Below are positions 5,413 to 12,207 of a stretch of DNA of 12,207 bases, piece after piece; positions within the stretch are counted from its first letter, which is position 1; each line of letters starts with the position of its first letter. The DNA comes from BRH-c25 sp964447145 (GTDB taxonomy: Bacteria; Bacillota; Clostridia; Lutisporales; Lutisporaceae). The stretch covers positions 1 to 12,207 of the forward strand of contig CAYURW010000082.1 of NCBI GenBank assembly GCA_964447145.1, in the 5' to 3' direction. Both the position numbers and the translations under genes were made by a program. The notes below the pieces were generated by a model. That model was not told where the DNA came from, searched no databases, and saw only the letters and a list, made by a program, of their open reading frames with translations.

Positions 5413-6552
5413 CTATTCTTCTAAATGCTTCTGGACCATCCCTACCCCTTTTCCAAGTTCCATGGGAATGCCGGCCCTGTACAGCGCCCTTTCAATAGCT
5501 GCAATTACAGACACAAGATCGTGCTTGTCAATATTGCCCATATGCCCCAGCCTGAACATTTTTCCCGCATAGGCCGCCAGGCCTCCTGCAACAATGACAC
5601 CTTCCTCAGCCAGTAGCCCTCTGAATTTTGTGTCATCTACTCCTTCCGGATAAATCAAATTGGACAGCGTGACTGCTCTGCATTCTTTATCTGCCAGTAT
5701 TTTGAGCCCGAGAGCCTCCAATGCGGCCTGCATTGCTGCAGCATATTTCCTGTGCCTCATGTATCTGTTTTCTATTCCTTCTTCTTTTATAATCCTGACG
5801 GACTCCCTAAGAGCCCATATCATATTGATGGCTGGTGTGGCAAAGTATTTGGAGGTATCCTTCATTACCGGAAGCCATTTTTCAAAGTCTATATAAAATT
5901 CAGGGATAATACCCAGACTTTTGCGCCTTTCAATGGCCTTTGAGCTTGCCCACAGCATTATCATTCCGGGAGCCACTCCAAATGACTTCTGGGATCCGGT
6001 GAACAGCACATCTATACCCATATCGTCAAAGTACTCGGGTTCTCCTGCCGTTGCACAAACACCGTCAACTATATACAGAGTCTCCGGAAACTCCTTCATC
6101 ATTCTACCTATTTCAGAAACCGGAGAACATACTCCTGTAGAAGTGTCAACATGAGTAACAGTCATTGCGGAATAGTTTTTCTCTTTAAGCTTCCCCCTTA
6201 TTGTTTCAACGGGGACTATTTCCCCCCATTCACTGGAAAGTACATCTACATTCAGGCCTTTCCGGCTGCAAAGGTCAATGAAACGATCTCCAAAATATCC
6301 GTGGGACACAATCAACACGTTGTCTCCCTTCTTTGTGGTGTTGGCAACAGCCATTTCCATACCCATAGTTCCGGTTCCTGCAACAGCAAATACTTCTCCG
6401 CTGCATTGGAGCAGTTCTTTAAGATCCTCCAAAAGCTCCCTGAAATCTTTGATGAAGGCAGGATCACCAAAGGCCACCGTCTCCCTCCCCATCTGATCCT
6501 GAATTGATCGGGCCACAGGAGTCGGTCCCGGTATCATAAGCAATTTCTTCAT
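5413..6552 (-). CDS. Class V aminotransferase (alanine-glyoxylate / serine-pyruvate type)
   Basis: This is a cytosolic fold-type I PLP enzyme of about 379 residues, the normal length. It opens with LLMIPGPTPV, typical of alanine-glyoxylate and serine-pyruvate aminotransferases. Visible landmarks, numbered from the ATG at 6552, are the cofactor-phosphate region AGTGTMGME (58-66), VDGVCA with the pyridine-binding Asp (D163), SQKSFGVAPG with the Schiff-base Lys (K189), and FRLGHMG with the carboxylate-binding Arg (R334). Substrates are likely small 2-oxo acids and Ala or Ser, but specificity is not readable. An ATG at 6558 is in frame only 2 bases after AGGAGG, whereas the ATG at 6552 sits 8 bases away and is preferred. 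It is followed within a few bases by nnrD. Confidence 0.88.
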   Translation of the reverse strand: MKKLLMIPGPTPVARSIQDQMGRETVAFGDPAFIKDFRELLEDLKELLQCSGEVFAVAGTGTMGMEMAVANTTKKGDNVLIVSHGYFGDRFIDLCSRKGLNVDVLSSEWGEIVPVETIRGKLKEKNYSAMTVTHVDTSTGVCSPVSEIGRMMKEFPETLYIVDGVCATAGEPEYFDDMGIDVLFTGSQKSFGVAPGMIMLWASSKAIERRKSLGIIPEFYIDFEKWLPVMKDTSKYFATPAINMIWALRESVRIIKEEGIENRYMRHRKYAAAMQAALEALGLKILADKECRAVTLSNLIYPEGVDDTKFRGLLAEEGVIVAGGLAAYAGKMFRLGHMGNIDKHDLVSVIAAIERALYRAGIPMELGKGVGMVQKHLEE

Positions 6553-6621
6553 ATTCATATCCTCCTATACGATAATGTTTTTTTCTTAGATTGTTTTGAT
6601 CTATAAAATTTCTTAAACTAT

Positions 6622-6651
6622 ATTATATATGTTTCTAATAAGATTTATCAT
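6622..6651 (-). promoter_or_regulatory. Weak candidate promoter for aminotransferase-nnrD
   Basis: The minus strand has a consensus TATAAT (6627-6622) with ATGATA (6651-6646) 18 bases upstream, matching 4 of 6 positions of the -35 hexamer. It lies in the AT-rich 133-base gap after the TSUP gene and would give a leader of about 55-65 bases. The -35 match is poor, so read-through from the upstream operon is equally possible. Confidence 0.28.
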
Positions 6652-6699
6652 TACAAGTCAGTTGAAGATCCTGATTTTGTGTTAAAGTAAGTCCCTTTT

Positions 6700-7467
6700 T
6701 TAAGTAATATCAAACAGGAGTTTTAATGCAAGGACCAAAGCAATGGTTATAAAAATCGGTTTTATTACTTTTGCCCCGTTCTTAATTGCTATTTTGCTGC
6801 CTGTTCTTGCCCCAAGGACCATGGCAAGGCCAATGGGCAGGCCAATCAAATAATAAATTTTGCCGTTTAGGGCAAACATCACAAGGGAAGTGATATTGCT
6901 CACAAAATTAAGGACTTTGCTGTTTCCTGCCGCTGTTGTAAAGTCAAAACCGTACACCTTGATGAACAGAAATATAAGAAAAGAACCTGTACCGGGTCCG
7001 AAAAAACCATCATAAAAGCCAAGGGAGAATGCAAAAACACAGCCCTGGATGATATTTTTCCTGGTAAGTCCATTGAATTTGTCTTCATTTCCAAAATCCC
7101 TCTTAACAGTTGTGTAAATCGCAGTAGCAAAAATAAGAACCAATATTATTATCTGTAAAAAACCCTGATTGATCCTTAATGCAGCAAGTACCCCTATTAC
7201 CGATCCAATAAGGGTGCAAGGGACAGTATATTTCATAAGGGGCATATGCACCTTCCCAGAACGTATGAAGGTATAAGCGCTTGTAATTGCCCCCCAGGAG
7301 CTAGAAAATTTGTTGGTACCAAGGGCAAAATGAGGCGGCACCCCCGCCGCCAGTATAGCAGGCAGGTTAATAAGCCCTCCTCCTCCGGCAATAGCATCAA
7401 CTGCGGCTGCCACAAAGCCTGCAATACATAAAAATATTACCTTTAATGCGGTAATTTCAAAATTCAT
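6700..7467 (-). CDS. TSUP (TauE/SafE) family membrane permease
   Basis: This integral membrane protein of about 255 residues is predicted to have 7-8 helices. It shows the internal duplication of the TSUP family: the N-terminal half has DAIAGGGGLINLPA (26-39) and ALGTNK (50-55), and the C-terminal half has FYDGFFGPGTGSFL (153-166) and AAGNSK (181-186), numbered from the GTG at 7473. Family members move sulfite, sulfoacetate, taurine-derived sulfur compounds or related organic anions; the substrate is not predictable here. The frame extends to a GTG at 7473, but the ATG at 7467 lies 8 bases after GGAG. It overlaps the upstream stop codon as ATGA, so it is the likely start and translation is coupled to the 7464-8237 gene. 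Confidence 0.88.
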   Translation of the reverse strand: MNFEITALKVIFLCIAGFVAAAVDAIAGGGGLINLPAILAAGVPPHFALGTNKFSSSWGAITSAYTFIRSGKVHMPLMKYTVPCTLIGSVIGVLAALRINQGFLQIIILVLIFATAIYTTVKRDFGNEDKFNGLTRKNIIQGCVFAFSLGFYDGFFGPGTGSFLIFLFIKVYGFDFTTAAGNSKVLNFVSNITSLVMFALNGKIYYLIGLPIGLAMVLGARTGSKIAIKNGAKVIKPIFITIALVLALKLLFDIT

Positions 7468-8237
7468 ATACACTTCTCCATTAACATATTTCCTATTCTT
7501 TCAACACAATAATCAATAAAATCCTTAAAGTCCTCATCTGCAATAGCCCTGCTTTTTTCAATTATATCGCTACATTTTGATATGTCTATCTCTATGCCGT
7601 GTTTGACCTGCATCTGGGCATTGTACCTGCGGGATAATTCATTACTGTCTATTTCATTTAATTCCAAAAAATCCTTGAATCTGTAGAAACAGTCGGCTGC
7701 AGACATGTTTTTCAAACCGTAGTAACCGTCGATATATGATGAAAGCTCCTCAATCAACAGTCTGTCCTTCAGGCCTTGACTGAATATTTTCGCAAGACCC
7801 CTTTCAGACTCTGCAATATTAAGTTCAATACCCATTTCTATAAAATTGTGGGCCTTCCAGAGTCCAAACTCTTCGGGGATGTTACATGCGATTATCACTT
7901 CTTTTTCTATATAAGCAGCTTTTTGAAAACAATAACCCTTATACCCGTTTCTGTATTCTTCATCCCCATAAAAATCAAGGCCTTTGGGGTATACTGTGTG
8001 AGCGGCAACAGCTTTGACAAAATCAAGGTGCCTTTCCGAATGCTCCGCAAAATAATCATACAGGCCCCAGCCCTCCTTATGGGTCTGATCATATTTTAGG
8101 CAACATTTTATTACAGTGTCAGGAAATACAGACCCCAAGACAGTCATATTGTTGACGTATCCCAGCACCTTTCTGCTGAACCATATATGGGTCAATGGAA
8201 ACATTGCCTCACATCCGATACGATATAATTTTCGCAT
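7464..8237 (-). CDS. Zinc-dependent phospholipase C-like protein (tentative)
   Basis: This 257-residue protein has no membrane segment or clear signal peptide. The N-terminus reads MFPLTHIWFSRKVL followed by LGSVFPD, with candidate metal ligands H17, D40, H53, H66/H70 and H80, and a later AHNFIE giving HxxxE (H130/E134). The opening threonine-histidine, PD and HxxxE order resembles the Zn_dep_PLPC (alpha-toxin/PC-PLC-like) fold found in many uncharacterised clostridial proteins. The match is a motif impression only. If correct, it would be a cytoplasmic metal-dependent phosphoesterase-like protein. The ATG at 8237 has a poorly spaced AAAAGGGG, and an internal ATG at 8204 (Met12, directly before FPLTH) is a reasonable alternative given the promoter at 8253-8281. 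It overlaps the TSUP gene by four bases. Confidence 0.5.
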   Translation of the reverse strand: MRKLYRIGCEAMFPLTHIWFSRKVLGYVNNMTVLGSVFPDTVIKCCLKYDQTHKEGWGLYDYFAEHSERHLDFVKAVAAHTVYPKGLDFYGDEEYRNGYKGYCFQKAAYIEKEVIIACNIPEEFGLWKAHNFIEMGIELNIAESERGLAKIFSQGLKDRLLIEELSSYIDGYYGLKNMSAADCFYRFKDFLELNEIDSNELSRRYNAQMQVKHGIEIDISKCSDIIEKSRAIADEDFKDFIDYCVERIGNMLMEKCI

Positions 8238-8252
8238 ACCCCTTTTACTACA

Positions 8253-8281
8253 ATTCTACTATAAAATGCCCAAAAAATCAA
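8253..8281 (-). promoter_or_regulatory. Candidate promoter for the phospholipase-like/TSUP operon
   Basis: The minus strand shows TTGATT (8281-8276), a 17-base spacer and TAGAAT (8258-8253). The -35 lies within the T-tract of the ATPase terminator, so the upstream transcript would end where the next promoter begins. The predicted start near 8246 gives only about 9 bases before the ATG at 8237 but about 42 before the ATG at 8204. Confidence 0.45.
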
Positions 8282-8312
8282 AAGCCGCCGGCAACCAAAA
8301 GCTGCTGGCGGC
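8270..8312 (-). terminator. Intrinsic terminator of the Ca2+ ATPase gene
   Basis: Eleven bases past the ATPase stop, the minus strand forms a stem of about 13 bp: GCCGCC (8312-8307) pairs with GGCGGC (8289-8284). A GCAGC/GTTGC inner part continues after one A-C mismatch. The hairpin is followed by TTTTGATTTTTT. The GC-rich stem with a U-rich tail is a standard rho-independent terminator. Confidence 0.85.
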
Positions 8313-8323
8313 ATAAGTGTAAT

Positions 8324-11062
8324 TCATCTTGCCCTGTCAGACATTGCCCGAAAAACCGGCTTATATATTTCGCCGGCCAGAAGCGGCATTGCGCACAGCA
8401 AAGCAACTATAAGCCAATCGTTGACGCTAAGCGGATATGTCCCGAAAATCGGTTGCAGGAACGGTATATATATGACCGCAAGCAACAGCAGGAATGAAGC
8501 CAACGATGCCCACACAAGGGTTTTGTTGCTGAACACCCCGAGTTTTATTAGGGAATACCTTTCAGATCTGCAGGAATAAGCCCTGACAAGCTCAGCAGAG
8601 ACCAATGTTGTAAATGCAATGGCCCTTGCAATAGCCAGGCCTTCTTCTGTTATAGAATACAATCCTCCCGCATATTTGTTCAAAGCCCATATGTATGAGA
8701 GAAGTACTGCCATTGTCAGAGCCAGGCTCTGAACAGCGACCTCTACTATCATTGATTTGTTAATTATGGGTTCTTTTGCATTTCTGGGTTTCTGCTTCAT
8801 TACATCAGGATCTCCCTTTTCAGTTCCAAGAGCTAATGCCGGAAAACTATCAGTAACAAGATTCAGCCACAGCAATTGTATTGGTATAAGGGGAACAGGC
8901 AGATTAATAAGCATACTGATAAAAATAACCAGTATTTCGCCTATATTGCAGGAAAGAAGGAAAAAAACAAATTTTCTTATATTGCTGTAAATTATCCTGC
9001 CTTCTTCAACTGCTGATACAATTGTAGCAAAATTATCATCCATGAGTATTATATCAGCTGTGCCCTTGGCAACATCGGTACCTGTAATGCCCATTGACAC
9101 TCCGATGTCAGCCTTTTTTAAGGCCATAGCATCATTGACCCCGTCACCGGTCATTGCGGCTATATGCCCCCTCTTTCTCAGGGTTTCAACAATTCGTACC
9201 TTGTGGTCAGGGGAAACCCTTGCATACACACTTATATCTTCAACTCTTTCAAAAAGCTCTTCGTCAGGGATCTTATCCAATTCAAGGCCTGTCAGTACAC
9301 CGGAATTTTCATCCATAAGGTCCAGATCCCTGGCAATAGCTACTGCGGTATCCTTGTGATCCCCTGTTATCATAACCGGCTTTATGCCTGCCGCCTTGCA
9401 TACTTTTATTGCATCAAAAGCCTCGACCCTTGCCGGATCTATCATTCCCATAAGGCCTATTAGTATTAGATCTTCCTCAATACTGTCCGCGTCAATCCTC
9501 TCGGGCAGGCCATCAAACTCTCTGTATGCAAAGGCCAGAACTCTAAGAGCCTTTCCTGCAAATTCGCTGTTGATTGTTATGATTTGCTGTTTCAATTCAT
9601 CGGTCAAATCAATGACGGAATCGTTTTGAAGGATTTTTACACACTTATTCAGTATTATATCAGGGGCTCCCTTTGTAAACGCCGTTATTTTATTATCTGC
9701 AATACCCCTGTGAAAGGTTGTCATCATTTTTCTCCCGGAATCAAAAGGTATTTCCTCTATCCTGGGGAAGCTTTCATTCATTTCTGACTTTTCATAGCCT
9801 GCCTTTGCTCCGGCTACAACAAGTGCCCCTTCGGTAGGGTCTCCGATGATTCTCCAGCTGTTTTCATCTTCATCCTTTTTCTCAAGAGAAGAATCATTGC
9901 AGAGTATTCCTGATGTCAGCAAAAGCTTTAGTCCGTAATCCTTCTTCGCTTCTGCCTTTTTATCTCCAATTGTCAATTCTCCAGCCGGGTTGTAACCCTG
10001 CCCCGATATATTATAAACAGTTCCCCCCGTAAATACCTTGACTACAGTCATTTCATTCTGGGTAAGGGTACCGGTTTTATCGGAGCATATAACAGTTACA
10101 CAGCCTAAAGTCTCCACAGCAAGAAGTCTTCTCACAATGGCATTTCTCTGTGCCATCCTTTTCATTCCAAGTGCAAGCACGATTGTGACAACTGCCGGTA
10201 GTCCCTCAGGTATCGCAGCAACTGCAAGGCTTACGGCTATAAGAAACATTTCCAGGATATCTTCTCCCCTGAAAAATCCAACCGCAAATACTACTGCACA
10301 TATTACCAGACAAACTATCCCCAGCAATTTCCCCAGTTCATTCAGCTTCAATTGAAGGGGAGTGCTTTCATTTTCAAATGATTGAATTGCTTCAGCTATT
10401 CTGCCGATTTCTGTATTTGCTCCTGTGCCTGTTACAATGCCCTTTCCTCTTCCGTAAGAAACTACGGTACTCATATATGTCATGTTTGACCTATCCCCAA
10501 TTGGCACTTCTGTATCAAATACCCTTTTGGAATCCTTTTCGGAGGGCACAGATTCACCGGTCAAAGAGGCCTCCTCTATTTTTAGATTGGCACATTCAAT
10601 AAGCCTTATATCTGCCGGCACACTATCTCCGGCCTCTATAAGAACCACGTCGCCGGGCACAAGATTCTTGGCCGCCATTACATCTATATGCCCGTCTCTG
10701 AGCACCCTGGCATTTGGAGCGGACATTTTTTTCAATGCTTCCATTGCTTTTTCCGCCTTGCCTTCCTGCACGACCCCAAGGATCGCATTGACAATGACTA
10801 TTGCAATAATTACAATTGCATCGGATATTTCTCCAACAAGGCCGGAAACCAAGCTTGCAACGATCAGAGTTATCACAAGGAAGTCCTTTAACTGTTTTAC
10901 TATCTTGACCCATAAGGGTTCCTTTTCCACCTCTTTAAGCTCATTGCTGCCATATTTTTCAATCCTTAAGGCAGCCTCCTCCTTTGAAAGTCCTTTTTGG
11001 GCATCCGTGGAAAGCTCTTCCTCAATTGACTGTATGTCTTTGTTGTACCAATTTGTAACCAT
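8324..11062 (-). CDS. Calcium-translocating P-type ATPase (type IIA, SERCA-like)
   Basis: This 912-residue Ca2+ export pump of the cytoplasmic membrane is full length. The cation ATPase N-terminal domain (about 1-75) is followed by the actuator TGES (168-171), PEGLP in M4 (285-289), phosphorylation site DKTGTLT with D328, nucleotide-binding KGAPD (464-468), ITGD (565-568) and the hinge TGDGVND (638-644). M5 has CNIGE (N706, E709), M6 has NLVTD (N734, T737, D738) and M8 has AEL (E824). These correspond to the residues forming both Ca2+ sites in SERCA, so two-ion type IIA transport is inferred. After the hinge, DAM replaces the usual DAP. GGGGGAG precedes the ATG, with a TATAAT at 11089-11084 but no good -35. 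It appears monocistronic, closed by the 8270-8312 terminator. Confidence 0.95.
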   Translation of the reverse strand: MVTNWYNKDIQSIEEELSTDAQKGLSKEEAALRIEKYGSNELKEVEKEPLWVKIVKQLKDFLVITLIVASLVSGLVGEISDAIVIIAIVIVNAILGVVQEGKAEKAMEALKKMSAPNARVLRDGHIDVMAAKNLVPGDVVLIEAGDSVPADIRLIECANLKIEEASLTGESVPSEKDSKRVFDTEVPIGDRSNMTYMSTVVSYGRGKGIVTGTGANTEIGRIAEAIQSFENESTPLQLKLNELGKLLGIVCLVICAVVFAVGFFRGEDILEMFLIAVSLAVAAIPEGLPAVVTIVLALGMKRMAQRNAIVRRLLAVETLGCVTVICSDKTGTLTQNEMTVVKVFTGGTVYNISGQGYNPAGELTIGDKKAEAKKDYGLKLLLTSGILCNDSSLEKKDEDENSWRIIGDPTEGALVVAGAKAGYEKSEMNESFPRIEEIPFDSGRKMMTTFHRGIADNKITAFTKGAPDIILNKCVKILQNDSVIDLTDELKQQIITINSEFAGKALRVLAFAYREFDGLPERIDADSIEEDLILIGLMGMIDPARVEAFDAIKVCKAAGIKPVMITGDHKDTAVAIARDLDLMDENSGVLTGLELDKIPDEELFERVEDISVYARVSPDHKVRIVETLRKRGHIAAMTGDGVNDAMALKKADIGVSMGITGTDVAKGTADIILMDDNFATIVSAVEEGRIIYSNIRKFVFFLLSCNIGEILVIFISMLINLPVPLIPIQLLWLNLVTDSFPALALGTEKGDPDVMKQKPRNAKEPIINKSMIVEVAVQSLALTMAVLLSYIWALNKYAGGLYSITEEGLAIARAIAFTTLVSAELVRAYSCRSERYSLIKLGVFSNKTLVWASLASFLLLLAVIYIPFLQPIFGTYPLSVNDWLIVALLCAMPLLAGEIYKPVFRAMSDRAR

Positions 11063-11141
11063 ATTACTCCCCCATTCATAATCATTATAGTTATTGCCTT
11101 CAAAAGCCTGAATTATTACACATGTTTCGTTCTAGAGCTAT

Positions 11142-11193
11142 GTCTAACAAGAACAACGGCGGCTTGCCGCATTTGTTCTCGTTGGGCCTTTTT
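11142..11193 (+). terminator. Imperfect GC-centred hairpin with T-tract (plus strand)
   Basis: An 18-base left arm (11146-11163) pairs with 11166-11183 with three mismatches; the core is GGCGGC-TT-GCCGC. On the plus strand GGGCC and five Ts follow (11189-11193), the form of an intrinsic terminator. No plus-strand gene ends here, so the function is unclear. It might block antisense transcription toward the ATPase promoter. The ends also read GTCTAAC and GTTGGGC, which happen to match attC core consensus sequences. Confidence 0.35.
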
Positions 11194-11272
11194 CGAAGAA
11201 AATTCTGGCGCATCACTTAAATCAAAGGTTATTTATTGCATAGGGAAGTACAACTTTCTTATGTAATAAATA

Positions 11273-11312
11273 AAGACTTTTGATACAAAAATGATTTTGT
11301 ATCAAAAGTCTT
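11273..11312 (-). terminator. Perfect 18-bp inverted repeat, possible RF3 terminator
   Basis: AAGACTTTTGATACAAAA (11273-11290) and its exact complement (11295-11312) are separated by four bases. On the minus strand the stem is followed by TTTATTTATTAC, a loose U-rich tail, so it could terminate transcription coming from the RF3 gene about 300 bases upstream. The stem is AT-rich and unusually long for a terminator. A protein-binding palindrome or a remnant of a mobile element is possible. Confidence 0.4.
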
Positions 11313-11433
11313 GCCAGGCACAATCAATGCCGCAATAAAACCAGGCCCAAAGGCAGTGCTGTTGGCTTTATCAACTCTTGCGAGCGGCTACTCCCCTTTA
11401 ATATTTACTAAAACTCTATATTCATGTTATGTA

Positions 11434-11521
11434 AAATACGCTGGTAAACAGATTATTTAAAAATAGCACAAACCCTTTGGTAAAGGAAACGTTTCAGGAT
11501 ATATGATTTCTATCCTGAAAT
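11434..11521 (+). repeat. Second copy of the E1 structured element (copy E2)
   Basis: This element shares with 3941-4055, in the same order, AATACGC-GGTAAACAG, TTATT, GCACAAA-CCTTTGG, AGGAA and a terminal hairpin. Here the hairpin is TTTCAGGATA (11492-11501) with TATCCTGAAA (11511-11520), 10 bp and perfect. The outer 12-bp stem of E1 is not conserved. On the plus strand no gene follows, since RF3 is convergent, so this copy is not an mRNA leader in that direction. A possible -10 TATATT lies at 11417-11422, without a clear -35. Confidence 0.45.
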
Positions 11522-11614
11522 GCATAACTGTCAGATAGAATTATAAGGTATTGATCAAGCAATTGTCAATATTGTTTTTGCCCAAGTTTGCCCAATGGTT
11601 GCAGCCTGAAGGCC

Positions 11615-12207
11615 TTATTTGCCTTTGATGTTGAATTGGGCTAATTCCACTCCACTGTTTCTTTCCGTCACTGTGTTTATTGACCATTCATTCCTGAAGA
11701 GAAGTACATTATTCCCATGCCTGTCTTCCGCAATAAGAGTATCAGCAGTGATTTTGAATGTTTTTGGGTCAAACTTATAATTCTTTACCCATCTTATATA
11801 TCTATAAGGCAGGTGCTCAATATTTATATCGGCTCCATATTCGTTTTTGAGCCTGTATTCTAATACATCAAACTGCAGGACCCCGACTACCCCTATAATA
11901 TACTCCTGAGCCGCAGAATCCTTTTGATGGAATATCTGGATTNNNNNNNNNNCTTCCTCCGATATTTGATCGATTCCTTTAATAAACTGTTTGCGTTTCA
12001 TTGAATTTTTTGTATACACTCTGGCAAAATATTCCGGTGCAAATACAGGTATTCCTTCAAACCTGAAGGGGCTTCCCTTGCATAAAGTATCCCCAATTTT
12101 GAATATCCCGGGATCAAATACCCCTATTATATCACCTGCATATGCCTCATCAACGATTTCTCTATCCTGGGCTAGAAATTGCTGCGGCTGTGACAGCTTC
12201 ACGGTCT
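11615..12207 (-). CDS. prfC: Peptide chain release factor 3, C-terminal part
   Basis: RF3 is the translational GTPase that recycles RF1/RF2 from the ribosome after peptide release. The window holds about 197 codons, the beta-barrel domain and C-terminal domain; the GTPase domain lies beyond the right edge, and the frame is open to the end. Family landmarks are VDEAYAGDIIGVFDPGIFKIGDTL, FEGIPVFAPEYFARV, KQFIKGIDQISEE, IGVVGVLQFDVLEYRLKNEY and the C-terminal NVLLFRNEWSINTVTE. The order and spacing match E. coli RF3 as I recall it. The coding sequence is interrupted at 11943-11952 by ten Ns just after ISEE. The apparent GTG at 12202 is internal, not a start. Downstream lies a 552-bp gap before the ATPase. 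Confidence 0.93.
   Translation of the reverse strand, partial: TVKLSQPQQFLAQDREIVDEAYAGDIIGVFDPGIFKIGDTLCKGSPFRFEGIPVFAPEYFARVYTKNSMKRKQFIKGIDQISEEXXXXIQIFHQKDSAAQEYIIGVVGVLQFDVLEYRLKNEYGADINIEHLPYRYIRWVKNYKFDPKTFKITADTLIAEDRHGNNVLLFRNEWSINTVTERNSGVELAQFNIKGK
11943..11952. other. Assembly gap (10 Ns) inside prfC
   Basis: Ten unknown bases interrupt the RF3 gene between the codons for ISEE and IQIF. The flanking frames stay in register with ten bases, but the RF3 family normally has only two residues (usually Gly-Ala) between EE and (I/V)QxF. The real gap is therefore probably four bases rather than ten. This is a scaffolding artefact, not biology. Confidence 0.9.

Noticed and set aside
10482..11081. 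Plus-strand 199-codon open frame antisense to the ATPase
   Set aside because: Ser/Thr/Ile-rich composition is what results from reading the complement of a conserved ATPase; there is no Shine-Dalgarno, and the sense frame has all catalytic motifs.
11142..11187. Isolated attC site
   Set aside because: Both core consensus sequences match, but it is shorter than usual, has no adjacent cassette gene, and is equally well explained as a hairpin terminator.
1..12207. tRNA or rRNA genes
   Set aside because: I saw no cloverleaf with a GTTCGA-type T-loop and no conserved rRNA segment on either strand.

Overview
The window looks like a low-GC Bacillota chromosome, most likely a Clostridia member, assembled into scaffolds (it contains a run of ten Ns). 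The evidence is AT-rich coding DNA, strong AGGAGG-type ribosome binding sites, sigma-A-like promoters, and family content typical of clostridia (DUF3796 plus a short XRE regulator, TSUP permease, type IIA Ca2+ ATPase, RF3). Species cannot be named from sequence alone.

Region 1 (1-2800) is accessory DNA. Small single-gene units all run on the minus strand: a VOC/glyoxalase-like protein, a GNAT acetyltransferase, a HEAT-like protein, a possible 49-residue peptide and a Cys-rich DUF3795 protein. Each has its own strong Shine-Dalgarno. Between them lie short elements that end, in gene orientation, in (G/A)TTAG-type sites. Most of these can be drawn as two-box imperfect hairpins, as integron attC sites can. 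Two spacers are GC-rich and share a 17-bp identical block; two others share about 60 bp. The best reading is an integron-cassette-like array without a visible integrase. At the left edge the minus strand appears to enter a group II intron placed at one of these sites.

Region 2 (2909-3533) is a two-gene minus-strand operon, a DUF3796 membrane protein followed by an XRE regulator. Its promoter is embedded in a perfect 18-bp-arm palindrome, probably an autoregulatory operator. Region 3 (3558-4444) holds a plus-strand promoter, a structured leader and a small three-helix membrane protein. Part of that leader recurs at 11434-11521 with at least one compensatory base change, so it may be an undescribed structured RNA.

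Region 4 (4460-11062) is ordinary chromosomal content on the minus strand. It comprises a Ca2+ P-type ATPase with its terminator, a zinc-phospholipase-C-like protein translationally coupled to a TSUP (TauE/SafE) permease, and a class V aminotransferase followed closely by the NAD(P)HX dehydratase NnrD. Region 5 (11063-12207) is a hairpin-rich 552-bp intergenic region followed by the C-terminal part of peptide chain release factor 3, interrupted by the N-run and cut by the window edge.
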